NCBI GenBank assembly: GCA_019236485.1
Contig: JAFAIY010000153.1
Span: 1-19,296 of the forward strand
Length of the DNA: 19,296 bases
Direction of reading: 5' to 3'
Origin: Comamonas sp.
GTDB lineage: Bacteria; Pseudomonadota; Gammaproteobacteria; Burkholderiales; Burkholderiaceae_C
This document shows, piece by piece, positions 7,034-13,779 of the stretch. Made by a program: the position numbers and the translations under genes. Position 1 is the first letter of the stretch; the number at the start of each line of letters is the position of its first letter. The notes under the pieces were generated by a model. The model worked only from the letters and a program-made list of their open reading frames with translations, was not told the DNA's origin and ran no database searches.

Positions 7034-8287
7034 ATGCTGATGCCAACGAAGTATCTTGTCCGCCGGAATCTTCTCAAGTCCATCCGTCTGAGAGGCGTCG
7101 CGCTGACTCTGTCGACTCTGGGGTCTGTCACCGCCGTACAGGCGCAGGCCTCTGATGACGTCATCCGCATTGGAGTGCTGGCCGACATGTCCGGCCTGTA
7201 TTCCGATATGGGGGGCACGGGAATCACCGAAGCCGTGAAATTCGCAGTGGCCGATGCGGGCGGCCAAGTTCTGGGCAAAAAAATCGAAGTGCTTGCAGCC
7301 AATCATTCGGGCAAAGCCGATACCGCAGCCACCCGTGCCCGCGAATGGTTTGACACCCAAGGAGTGGACATGATCATTAGCGGCCCCAGCTCGGGCACCA
7401 GCCTGGCAATTTCCAAAGTTGCAGCAGAGAAGAAAAAAATCGTGATGGTTACCGGTGGTGTTGCAGCACAGCTGACCAATGAGGAATGCTCTCCCTACAC
7501 CATTCACTATCTCTACGACACGGTGGCTCTTGCACGTGGCACGGGATCCGCCATGAGCAGGCAAGGCGGAAAGAGCTGGTACTTCCTCACGGTGGATTAC
7601 GCGTTTGGTGATTCGCTGGAGCGCCAGACCACCGAGGTTGTCAAGGCCAACGGAGGTAAGGTCGTGGGAAGCGTGCGGCACCCACTCTCCGCCTCGGATT
7701 TCTCGTCATTCCTGCTGCAGGCCAAATCTTCTGGCGCACAGGTGCTGGGTCTGGCCAACGGCGGGGGCGACACCATCAACTCGATCAAGGCCGCCAGCGA
7801 ATTTGGCGTTTCTCAGTCCATGAAAATTGCGGGCCTGATGCTGTTCCTGAGCGACGTGCATGCCCTCGGACTGAAACTCACGCAAGGCATCAATCTGACC
7901 GAAGCCTGGTACTGGGACAGCAATGACAAGACACGTGCTTGGTCTCAGCGCTTTCAGAACAAGATGAAGAAGATGCCAACCAGCATGCAGGCGGCCAGCT
8001 ACTCGGCAGCGCTGCAGTACCTGCTGGCAGTCAAAGCCGCCGGAACCGACCAGGCCGAGCGCGTCATGACACAGCTGAAGCAGCAAAAAATTGATGATAT
8101 TTACACCTCCAACGGTTTCATCCGCGAAGACGGCCGGATGGTGCACGACCTGCGTCTGATGGAAGTGAAGAGTCCGGGCGAATCCAAGAAACCCTGGGAC
8201 TATTACAAGGAAGTCCAAGTTATTCCGGGCAACCAGGCATTTGCTTCCAAAGCGGAATCCAAATGCAAACGTTGGGTAGGAGGGTAA
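7034..8287 (+). CDS. ABC-transporter periplasmic binding protein, branched-chain amino acid (LivJ/K-like) family
   Basis: The product is 417 residues from the ATG at 7034, six bases after AGGAG; a TTG three bases earlier is also in frame. The signal peptide is about 40 residues long, contains VRRNLLKS and probably ends at VQAQA before SDDVIRIGVLADMSG. The mature protein has the Peripla_BP_6 fold: YSDMGGTGITEAVKFAV near the N-terminus, IISGPSSGTSLAIS, and a mid-domain WYFLTVDYAFGDSLE. In this family, members from catabolic clusters often bind aromatic or carboxylic acids rather than amino acids. No permease or ATPase genes accompany it here. It is preceded closely by the 105-residue gene and separated by 76 bp from the oxygenase gene, probably in the same transcript. 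Confidence 0.92.
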   Translation: MLMPTKYLVRRNLLKSIRLRGVALTLSTLGSVTAVQAQASDDVIRIGVLADMSGLYSDMGGTGITEAVKFAVADAGGQVLGKKIEVLAANHSGKADTAATRAREWFDTQGVDMIISGPSSGTSLAISKVAAEKKKIVMVTGGVAAQLTNEECSPYTIHYLYDTVALARGTGSAMSRQGGKSWYFLTVDYAFGDSLERQTTEVVKANGGKVVGSVRHPLSASDFSSFLLQAKSSGAQVLGLANGGGDTINSIKAASEFGVSQSMKIAGLMLFLSDVHALGLKLTQGINLTEAWYWDSNDKTRAWSQRFQNKMKKMPTSMQAASYSAALQYLLAVKAAGTDQAERVMTQLKQQKIDDIYTSNGFIREDGRMVHDLRLMEVKSPGESKKPWDYYKEVQVIPGNQAFASKAESKCKRWVGG

Positions 8288-8363
8288 CGCAGAAAAAAGT
8301 CATTCATCCCCCCCAGTCAATGCATCCCTTTCCAAGCAATTACTACGATCAGGAGACATAGCG

Positions 8364-9455
8364 ATGACAGCCACTACCGATAATCTTGTAAAGAACACCA
8401 CCGCCCCTTCAGAAGCAGTATGCAAAGCCATCTTGGAGGCGAAGGAGCTTCCCATTTTGGACGTAGGTCCCTACCTGGCGGGTGTTCCCGGAGCGCTAGA
8501 GCAACTGGGGGCCGACGTGCGCCATATCCAGCAAAACCTGGGATTTTTCGCCATCATCAACCACGGTATTCCCCAGGAACTAATTGACGAATCGTTCCGG
8601 CAAACTGCACAGCTGTTTGAGGTATCCAGAGAAGAAAAAATGAAGCATCGGGTGGGATACCACCACCAAGGCTATCTGCCACCCAAATCCTCGATTCTTC
8701 AGTCGGATGCTATCAAGGACAAGATTGCGCTCAATACAAAGAAGGACACCAACTCCGCCTGGCTGTTCATGCGTGAACGCGATGCAGACGACCCCAAAGT
8801 TAAGGCCAATGTCCGTCACCGTGGCCTGAACCAGTGGCCCGAAAGCCTGCCGAAGTTCAAAACCACGCTCTATCAATACCAGAAGTCGATGGAAAAACTG
8901 GGCAAGGCACTCTTGCCGATTTACGCCCGAGCTCTGGACCTGCGTGCTGATTATTTCGACAGCATGTTCAAGACCCCTGAGTACTACCAGCGCTGCGCTT
9001 ATTACCATCCCGAGGAAAAGATGGAAGAAGGACAGTTCTCGCTGGCTCCGCACTCAGATGGCAGCTTCCTCACGCTGCTGCCCATGACGCCCGTACCTGG
9101 CCTGCAGGTGATGACCCCCAGCAAAGACTGGCTGAGCGTGAAGTACGTCAAGGATGCACTGGTCGTCAACACCGGGCAGGTACTCAACCGCCTATCCAAC
9201 GACCACTTCATTGCAACGCCTCACCGGGTTGTCAATCCCCCTCAAAAACGCTACGCCATGACGTTCTTCTTCTATCCCGATGATGACGCCAGCGTGGCCC
9301 CCATTGCCGAGTGCCTGCGGCCTGAAGAGAAGGCAAAGTACGACTCGCGCTCGTTCTATGACTTCTTCGTTCCCTACCTGGATGACCTCTACCACTACAA
9401 CGATGCCAACTTCATGAAGGAAGTGGAGCCCGAGCGCGCAGAGGCTCAGAGCTGA
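8364..9455 (+). CDS. Isopenicillin-N-synthase-like Fe(II)/2-oxoglutarate-type oxygenase
   Basis: The product is 363 residues; the start has AGGAG eight bases upstream. The N-terminal DIOX_N region shows LPILDVGPYL (29-38) and LGFFAIINHGIP (59-70). The C-terminal double-stranded beta-helix holds the iron triad His230, Asp232 (APHSDGSF) and His287 (ATPHRVVNP). The Arg of the RxS cosubstrate motif is Arg296, but the serine is replaced by Ala298 (KRYAMTFFFYP). Family enzymes hydroxylate, desaturate, cyclise or demethylate small molecules using O2, mostly with 2-oxoglutarate. In this operon it could introduce a hydroxyl group that the SDR and aldehyde dehydrogenase then oxidise. The Ser-to-Ala change raises doubt about standard 2-oxoglutarate binding. 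The substrate is unknown. Confidence 0.9.
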   Translation: MTATTDNLVKNTTAPSEAVCKAILEAKELPILDVGPYLAGVPGALEQLGADVRHIQQNLGFFAIINHGIPQELIDESFRQTAQLFEVSREEKMKHRVGYHHQGYLPPKSSILQSDAIKDKIALNTKKDTNSAWLFMRERDADDPKVKANVRHRGLNQWPESLPKFKTTLYQYQKSMEKLGKALLPIYARALDLRADYFDSMFKTPEYYQRCAYYHPEEKMEEGQFSLAPHSDGSFLTLLPMTPVPGLQVMTPSKDWLSVKYVKDALVVNTGQVLNRLSNDHFIATPHRVVNPPQKRYAMTFFFYPDDDASVAPIAECLRPEEKAKYDSRSFYDFFVPYLDDLYHYNDANFMKEVEPERAEAQS

Positions 9456-9573
9456 TCAGACCACACCGTCGAACGCTGCCTCGCTCAACTGCGGCCCAAC
9501 TTTTGCTAATGCTGGGCGCTACCGGTGAGGGTGAGGGTGAGGCGGCGATTTTTCAGATAACCGAGGGGTCAAT
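9456..9573. other. 118-bp gap with a GGTGAG triple tandem repeat
   Basis: The stretch between the oxygenase and aldehyde dehydrogenase genes carries three exact GGTGAG units at 9524-9541 and a GAGGGG ribosome-binding site before the GTG start at 9574. I see no terminator or convincing promoter, so the downstream genes are probably read from upstream. Confidence 0.5.
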
Positions 9574-11010
9574 GTGAAGAGGCAGTTACTCATCAACGGG
9601 AATTGGGTGGATGCTCAGGCAGGTGAATCAATCGATGTGATCGATCCCTGTACTGCACGTCCTTTTGGCACTATTGCACGCGGTCGGACCGAAGATGTGA
9701 ACCGCGCCGTCGCTGCCGCACGGGCTGCCATGAACGGAACCTGGGGACGTACCACAGCGACAGAACGTGGACGCATCTTGCAGCGCCTGGCGCAGATCAT
9801 CATGGCCAATAGCGAAGAACTGGCGCAACTGGAGGCTCGCGATACCGGCAAGCCCATGGCCGTAGCGAGGGCCGATGCTGCTGCCGTGGCACGCTACTTC
9901 GAGTTTTACGGCGGCGCTGCAGACAAGGTGCATGGTCAAACCATCCCTTATCTGAATGGCTACAACGTGAGCGTGGTGCGCGTCCCGCATGGTGTCACCG
10001 GCCACATCATTCCCTGGAACTACCCTGCCCAGATGATGGGGCGCACCCTTGCCCCAGCCCTGGCCATGGGCAACGCTGCGGTCGTGAAGCCATCGGAAGA
10101 CGCTTGCCTGACCGCCCTCAAGCTTGCCGAGCTAGCCATGGAGGCCGGCCTGCCGGCTGGAGCGCTGAACATCATCACCGGCTATGGGGCTGAGGCTGGT
10201 GCAGCACTCACCGCACACCCTGACGTCAATTTTGTGACCTTCACCGGCTCACCCGAAACCGGCATGCAGGTGCAGCAGGCCACGGCACGACACCATGTGC
10301 CTTGTGTGCTGGAGCTGGGGGGGAAGTCACCGCAAATCGTGTTTGACGATGCCAACCTGGCCAAGGCTGTTCCCGCCATCGTGCGTGCCATCGTGCAGAA
10401 CGCAGGACAAACTTGCTCTGCAGGCAGCCGTTTGTTGGTTCAGCAAGGGATATACGACGCTTTTGTGAAGACGGTCGCCGACCACTTTTCCGCTCTGCGC
10501 GTAGGTACTCCGGAAATGGATCTGGACTGCGGTCCTCTGATCAGCGCTAAACAGCGAATGCGCGTTCACGCGTTTATTGACGAAGCTATGCAACAAGGGA
10601 TTCCACTGCTGGCTCAGGGACGCCTGGCCGATGGGCTTTCTGATAGCGGCTTCTTTGTTGCTCCAACCTTGTTCGGTGCGGTACCACGTGATAGCCGCCT
10701 GGCCTGCCAAGAAATTTTCGGACCGGTGCTCGCTGTAATGCCATTCACCGACGAAGAAGATGCCGTCAGTCTGGCAAATGCCACAGAGTTCGGTCTGGTC
10801 GCCGGTGTCTGGACGGAAAACGGCAGTCGCCAGTCACGAATGGCGCACCGTATTGCAAGCGGTCAGGTATTTCTCAACTGCTATGGAGCAGGCGGAGGTG
10901 TGGAGCTCCCATTCGGCGGAGTGAAAAAAAGCGGCTATGGCAGGGAAAAGGGTCTGGTAGCACTGGAAGAAATGAGCACGACCAAGACCATTGTTCAACA
11001 TTACGAATAA
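9574..11010 (+). CDS. NAD(P)-dependent aldehyde dehydrogenase
   Basis: The product is 478 residues, normal for the ALDH superfamily. A GTG start is chosen because the nearby ATG at 9571 reads straight into a stop and GAGGGG lies just upstream. Conserved parts are the PWNYPAQM cofactor segment, FTGSPETG (Rossmann loop), the general base Glu247 in LELGGKSP and the nucleophile Cys281 in NAGQTCSAGSR. The Glu-Cys spacing of 34 equals that of ALDH2. The C-terminal PFGGVKKSGYGREKG is also canonical. It oxidises an aldehyde to the carboxylic acid; it resembles the betaine-aldehyde/AldA-like group, but substrate cannot be assigned. In context it would produce the acid taken up by the CoA-transferase. 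Only 15 bases separate it from the SDR gene. Confidence 0.96.
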   Translation: MKRQLLINGNWVDAQAGESIDVIDPCTARPFGTIARGRTEDVNRAVAAARAAMNGTWGRTTATERGRILQRLAQIIMANSEELAQLEARDTGKPMAVARADAAAVARYFEFYGGAADKVHGQTIPYLNGYNVSVVRVPHGVTGHIIPWNYPAQMMGRTLAPALAMGNAAVVKPSEDACLTALKLAELAMEAGLPAGALNIITGYGAEAGAALTAHPDVNFVTFTGSPETGMQVQQATARHHVPCVLELGGKSPQIVFDDANLAKAVPAIVRAIVQNAGQTCSAGSRLLVQQGIYDAFVKTVADHFSALRVGTPEMDLDCGPLISAKQRMRVHAFIDEAMQQGIPLLAQGRLADGLSDSGFFVAPTLFGAVPRDSRLACQEIFGPVLAVMPFTDEEDAVSLANATEFGLVAGVWTENGSRQSRMAHRIASGQVFLNCYGAGGGVELPFGGVKKSGYGREKGLVALEEMSTTKTIVQHYE

Positions 11011-11025
11011 TTCGGAGACTGGAAA

Positions 11026-11778
11026 ATGAGTGAACTGACCAACAAGATTGTCATCGTCACAGGTGCCGGCAGCGGTTTCGGCGCAGCCACTGCCACCGCC
11101 TTTGTTCAGGCAGGGGCCAAAGTGGTTCTGGCTGATCTGCGCCTGGAGGCGGCAAAGGCCGTAGCCAATGACCTGGGAGCCGGTGCGCTGGCCGTGGCCT
11201 GCGACGTAAGCAATGGTGCGCAGGTCCAGGCCATGGTCGATCAATGCGTAGACCACTTTGGTGTACCGGACGTAGTCGTCAATAACGCGGGTACCACGCA
11301 CCGCAACCAGCCCATGTTGGAGGTCGACGAAGCGACGTTCGATCGCGTCTTCAATGTCAACGTGAAATCCATCTACCACATGACCCGAGCCGTCGTCCCC
11401 CTGATGCAGCAGCGCAAAGATGGTGTGATCATCAATATCGGCTCGGTGGGAAGCATCCGCCCTCGCCCGGGCTTGACCTGGTACAACAGCTCCAAAGGAG
11501 CAGTCAAGGTGATGACGAAATCGATGGCCGTGGAGCTGGCCCCTTTCGGCATTCGTGTCAATTTGATTGCTCCGGTTATGTCGCCGACGGGCCTGCTGCA
11601 GGACTTCATGGGTGTGGCTGACAGCGAAGAAAACCGCTCACGCTTTGTCTCAACCATTCCAATGGGTCGTATGTGCGACCCCATGGATGTGGCCAATGCA
11701 GCACTGTATCTCGCAAGCCCTCAATCTGCCTTTCTCACGGGGGTTGAACTTCCCGTCGACGGAGGAAGATCCATTTAA
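11026..11778 (+). CDS. Short-chain dehydrogenase/reductase (classical SDR)
   Basis: The product is 250 residues. The cofactor motif is TGAGSGFG (12-19), the structural motif is NNAG (86-89), and the catalytic set is Ser140, Tyr153 and Lys157 (YNSSK). Asp37 at the end of the second strand (VVLADLR) indicates NAD(H) rather than NADP(H). The C-terminal FLTGVELPVDGGRS is typical of FabG-like members. A GGAGAC sequence eight bases before the ATG serves as ribosome-binding site. With the oxygenase and aldehyde dehydrogenase it would form an alcohol-to-aldehyde-to-acid oxidation line, although SDRs of this type also act on secondary alcohols or hydroxyacids. It is the last gene before the terminator at 11849-11877. 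Confidence 0.95.
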   Translation: MSELTNKIVIVTGAGSGFGAATATAFVQAGAKVVLADLRLEAAKAVANDLGAGALAVACDVSNGAQVQAMVDQCVDHFGVPDVVVNNAGTTHRNQPMLEVDEATFDRVFNVNVKSIYHMTRAVVPLMQQRKDGVIINIGSVGSIRPRPGLTWYNSSKGAVKVMTKSMAVELAPFGIRVNLIAPVMSPTGLLQDFMGVADSEENRSRFVSTIPMGRMCDPMDVANAALYLASPQSAFLTGVELPVDGGRSI

Positions 11779-11805
11779 CGTCATAAGGGGTAGTCCACCT
11801 GCGCC

Positions 11806-11822
11806 GGGACAACACTTGTCCC
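11806..11822 (+). other. Small hairpin in the 3' untranslated region
   Basis: GGGACAA and TTGTCCC form a perfect 7-bp stem with a CAC loop, 27 bases after the SDR stop. No T-tract follows, so it is not an intrinsic terminator by itself; it may protect the 3' end of the operon mRNA. Confidence 0.45.
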
Positions 11823-11848
11823 CTAAAAGCTAAGCAATGTTCGTGCAT

Positions 11849-11877
11849 AAAAAAGCGCTCCCAAGGAGCGCTTTTTT
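11849..11877. terminator. Bidirectional intrinsic terminator between the two convergent blocks
   Basis: AAAAAAGCGCTCC, a CAA loop and GGAGCGCTTTTTT make a perfect 13-bp inverted repeat with a 7-bp GC-rich core flanked by A and T runs on both sides. It therefore works in both directions: it ends the catabolic operon on the plus strand and would stop norR transcription on the minus strand. Confidence 0.93.
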
Positions 11878-11930
11878 AGCGGCAATCGAGTCCAGGACTT
11901 TTTGCCCAAATACCAATTATTCCGGGTCAA

Positions 11931-12014
11931 TAAAGTCGTAAACACAGGCCTAGCATTCATGCGCCTTCCAGAGCATCACTTGCAGTGCCGTCTTGAGCTA
12001 AAGTCGTAAACACA
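11931..12014. repeat. Pair of 16-bp direct repeats flanking 52 bp
   Basis: TAAAGTCGTAAACACA occurs exactly at 11931-11946 and 11999-12014, in the gap between the terminator and the norR stop. The 52-bp interval between the copies has no gene or clear inverted ends. I see no function; duplication by a past insertion or recombination at the junction is one explanation. Confidence 0.8.
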
Positions 12015-12039
12015 AACAGAGCAAGACTTTGAACAAGTT

Positions 12040-13617
12040 CTAAACAACGCGCTCTCCTGGCTTGAGCCCCAGTCGTCGTGCGAGCTTGTGCAGATTGCTG
12101 GCATCGAGGTCCAGCGCACGCGCCGCCTGCGCCCAGTTGCCGCCATGGCGCTGCAGTGCGGTGCGTATGTAGTCGCGCTGGCAAGCGTCGACCACGTCTC
12201 GCAGTGGCAGATCGTGCCCCGCAGCCTGCACTATGGGCTGGGCGTGGCCGGTGTCGGCGGCTGGAGGATAAGGGGCTCCGGCGTCAAGGTCGAGCAAGTC
12301 GGCATCGAGCGTCACGATGTCGCTGCGCCTAGCACCACGACTCAGGGCCTTGAGCGCTGCGCGGCTGACCACATGCTCCAGCTCGCGCACATTGCCGGGC
12401 CAGCAGTAGCGACGCAGCGCCTCATCGGCGGCGGCCGACAGGCGCAAGCTGCGCAGGCCCAGACGGGCACGGTTGAGCTCGAGGAAGCGCCCGGCCAGCA
12501 GCAGCACGTCGTTGCCACGCTCGCGCAGCGGCGGAATCGGAATCGGATACACCGACAGCCGGTGGTACAGATCGGCGCGGAAGCGCCCTTCCTGAACTAG
12601 CTCGCGTAGATTGCGGTTGGTGGCGGCGATCACCCTCACATCCACCTTGCGCGGCCGGTCGGCGTCTAGGCGCTGGATCTCACCGTTCTGCAGCGTGCGC
12701 AGCAGCTTGGCCTGGATGGATAGCGGCAACTCGCCCACCTCGTCGAGGAACAGCGTACCCCCCTCGGCGGCCTCGAAGCGGCCCGGCCTCTCGCTCATGG
12801 CACCCGAGAAAGCTCCGCGCGCATGGCCAAACAGTTCGCTCTCGGCTAGCGATTCCGGCAAAGCCGCGCAGTTCACATGCACCAGCGGCCGGCTGCTGCG
12901 TCGCGATAGCCGGTGCAACCGATGGGCGAACATCTCCTTGCCCACGCCGGTCTCGCCCAGCAGCAGCACGGGCAGCTCGGTATCCGCGACCAGCTGCAAC
13001 TCGTGCAGCAGTCGGGCCATGGCCTCGCTATGGCCCACGATTTCACCGACGATCCCCCCGTCCTCACCTAAAGGTGCTCCACCTGTCGCGGCGCCCCCCG
13101 ACTGTTGCGCGGCACGCAGCGCCATTTCCAGCCGCGATACGCGCACGGCGGCTTCGATCAGCGGCAATAGCTGGGCCAGCTCGCGTTGGGCTGTGGCATC
13201 GAAAGTGCCCACGGTCAGCGCATCCAGCGTCAACACACCAAAGCGCTGGCCTTCCAGATCCAGCGCCACGCCCATGCAGTCATGCACCTGCAGCGGCTCG
13301 CCAGGACGCTCGATCACAAGGCCGTCATAGGGGTCAGGCAGGCCACTGTCATGGTGAAAACAGGTGACTTCACGCCGCTGCAGGATGGCTGCCAGCCGCG
13401 GGTGCTCCTTGATCGCAAAGCGCCGGCCCAGCGCATCGCTGGTCAGCCCGTCCACCGCCACGGGCCGCAGCAGCTCGCCTTCGCCGTCCAAGCGCAACAG
13501 AGCCACGGCGCCGCAGCGAAAGTGCAAACGCAGCGTCTCGACCAGCCGTTGCAGGCGCACGGCCATGGGCAATTCGGCCGCCAAATCAGCCAGCAGCAAA
13601 GCGTGGAGCGTGTCCAT
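12040..13617 (-). CDS. norR: NorR, NO-responsive sigma-54-dependent activator
   Basis: The product is 525 residues from the ATG at 13617, preceded by AAGG; an in-frame ATG at 13635 would add six residues but has no ribosome-binding site. Residues about 20-165 are a GAF domain carrying all the E. coli NorR iron-ligand candidates: Asp95 and Asp98 ([10 protein letters not shown]), His112 and Cys114 (VHDCMG), and Asp132. NO binding to this non-haem iron relieves repression. The AAA+ domain follows with Walker A GETGVGKE (221-228), the sigma-54 contact loop GAFSGA (268-273, Ser in place of the common Thr) and Walker [10 protein letters not shown] Fis-type helix-turn-helix lies at 483-516. It is divergent from the nitrite reductase operon, whose control region holds three NorR boxes and a sigma-54 promoter. 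Confidence 0.96.
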   Translation of the reverse strand: MDTLHALLLADLAAELPMAVRLQRLVETLRLHFRCGAVALLRLDGEGELLRPVAVDGLTSDALGRRFAIKEHPRLAAILQRREVTCFHHDSGLPDPYDGLVIERPGEPLQVHDCMGVALDLEGQRFGVLTLDALTVGTFDATAQRELAQLLPLIEAAVRVSRLEMALRAAQQSGGAATGGAPLGEDGGIVGEIVGHSEAMARLLHELQLVADTELPVLLLGETGVGKEMFAHRLHRLSRRSSRPLVHVNCAALPESLAESELFGHARGAFSGAMSERPGRFEAAEGGTLFLDEVGELPLSIQAKLLRTLQNGEIQRLDADRPRKVDVRVIAATNRNLRELVQEGRFRADLYHRLSVYPIPIPPLRERGNDVLLLAGRFLELNRARLGLRSLRLSAAADEALRRYCWPGNVRELEHVVSRAALKALSRGARRSDIVTLDADLLDLDAGAPYPPAADTGHAQPIVQAAGHDLPLRDVVDACQRDYIRTALQRHGGNWAQAARALDLDASNLHKLARRLGLKPGERVV

Positions 13618-13630
13618 GGTGATAAATACC
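13618..13630. promoter_or_regulatory. NorR box 1 (GGT-N7-ACC)
   Basis: GGTGATAAATACC fits the GGT-N7-ACC consensus known for Ralstonia NorR. It abuts the norR start codon at 13617 and covers its AAGG ribosome-binding site, which offers a route for autoregulation. Confidence 0.75.
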
Positions 13631-13637
13631 TTCATAT

Positions 13638-13650
13638 GGTCATTTCAACC
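13638..13650. promoter_or_regulatory. NorR box 2 (GGT-N7-ACC)
   Basis: GGTCATTTCAACC fits the NorR consensus and starts 20 bases after box 1, about two helical turns. Confidence 0.8.
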
Positions 13651-13659
13651 ATTAAAGCG

Positions 13660-13678
13660 AATGGTTATTTTAACCATT
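13660..13678. promoter_or_regulatory. NorR box 3 within a perfect palindrome
   Basis: GGTTATTTTAACC (13663-13675) fits the consensus and lies inside AATGGTTA-TTT-TAACCATT, a perfect 8-bp dyad, probably making it the strongest site. It starts 25 bases after box 2. An AT-rich run follows up to the promoter and may allow bending, but no exact IHF consensus was found. Confidence 0.85.
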
Positions 13679-13714
13679 GATTTTTTAATTCATTGAATTT
13701 GAAGAGATTTTTTA

Positions 13715-13730
13715 TGGCGCGGCGCTTGCA
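13715..13730 (+). promoter_or_regulatory. Sigma-54 (-24/-12) promoter of the nitrite reductase operon
   Basis: TGGCGCG-GCGC-TTGCA matches the sigma-54 consensus TGGCAC-N5-TTGCA closely, with GG at 13716-13717 and GC at 13728-13729 separated by 10 bases. It lies 40 bp downstream of NorR box 3, and transcription should begin near 13741, 39 bases before the nitrite reductase start codon. Confidence 0.92.
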
Positions 13731-13779
13731 TAGATCAGGGTATCCATCAAGGCAAATCATCCAAGAGAGGAGTTCACCC

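Noticed and set aside
9524..9541. GGTGAG triple repeat as a regulatory or CRISPR-like array
   Set aside because: Three contiguous 6-bp units without spacers are most simply a short slippage repeat; no regulatory context was found.
11947..11998. Miniature mobile element between the 16-bp direct repeats
   Set aside because: The 52-bp interval has no terminal inverted repeats and no second copy in the window, so a mobile element cannot be supported.
13672..13700. Possible FNR/DNR box (TTGAT followed by AT-rich sequence) upstream of nirK
   Set aside because: The second half ATCAA is absent at the required 4-base spacing.
13693..13779. Earlier start for NirK (ATG at 13693)
   Set aside because: It lies upstream of the predicted sigma-54 transcription start near 13741, would place the promoter in coding sequence, and spoils the signal peptide.
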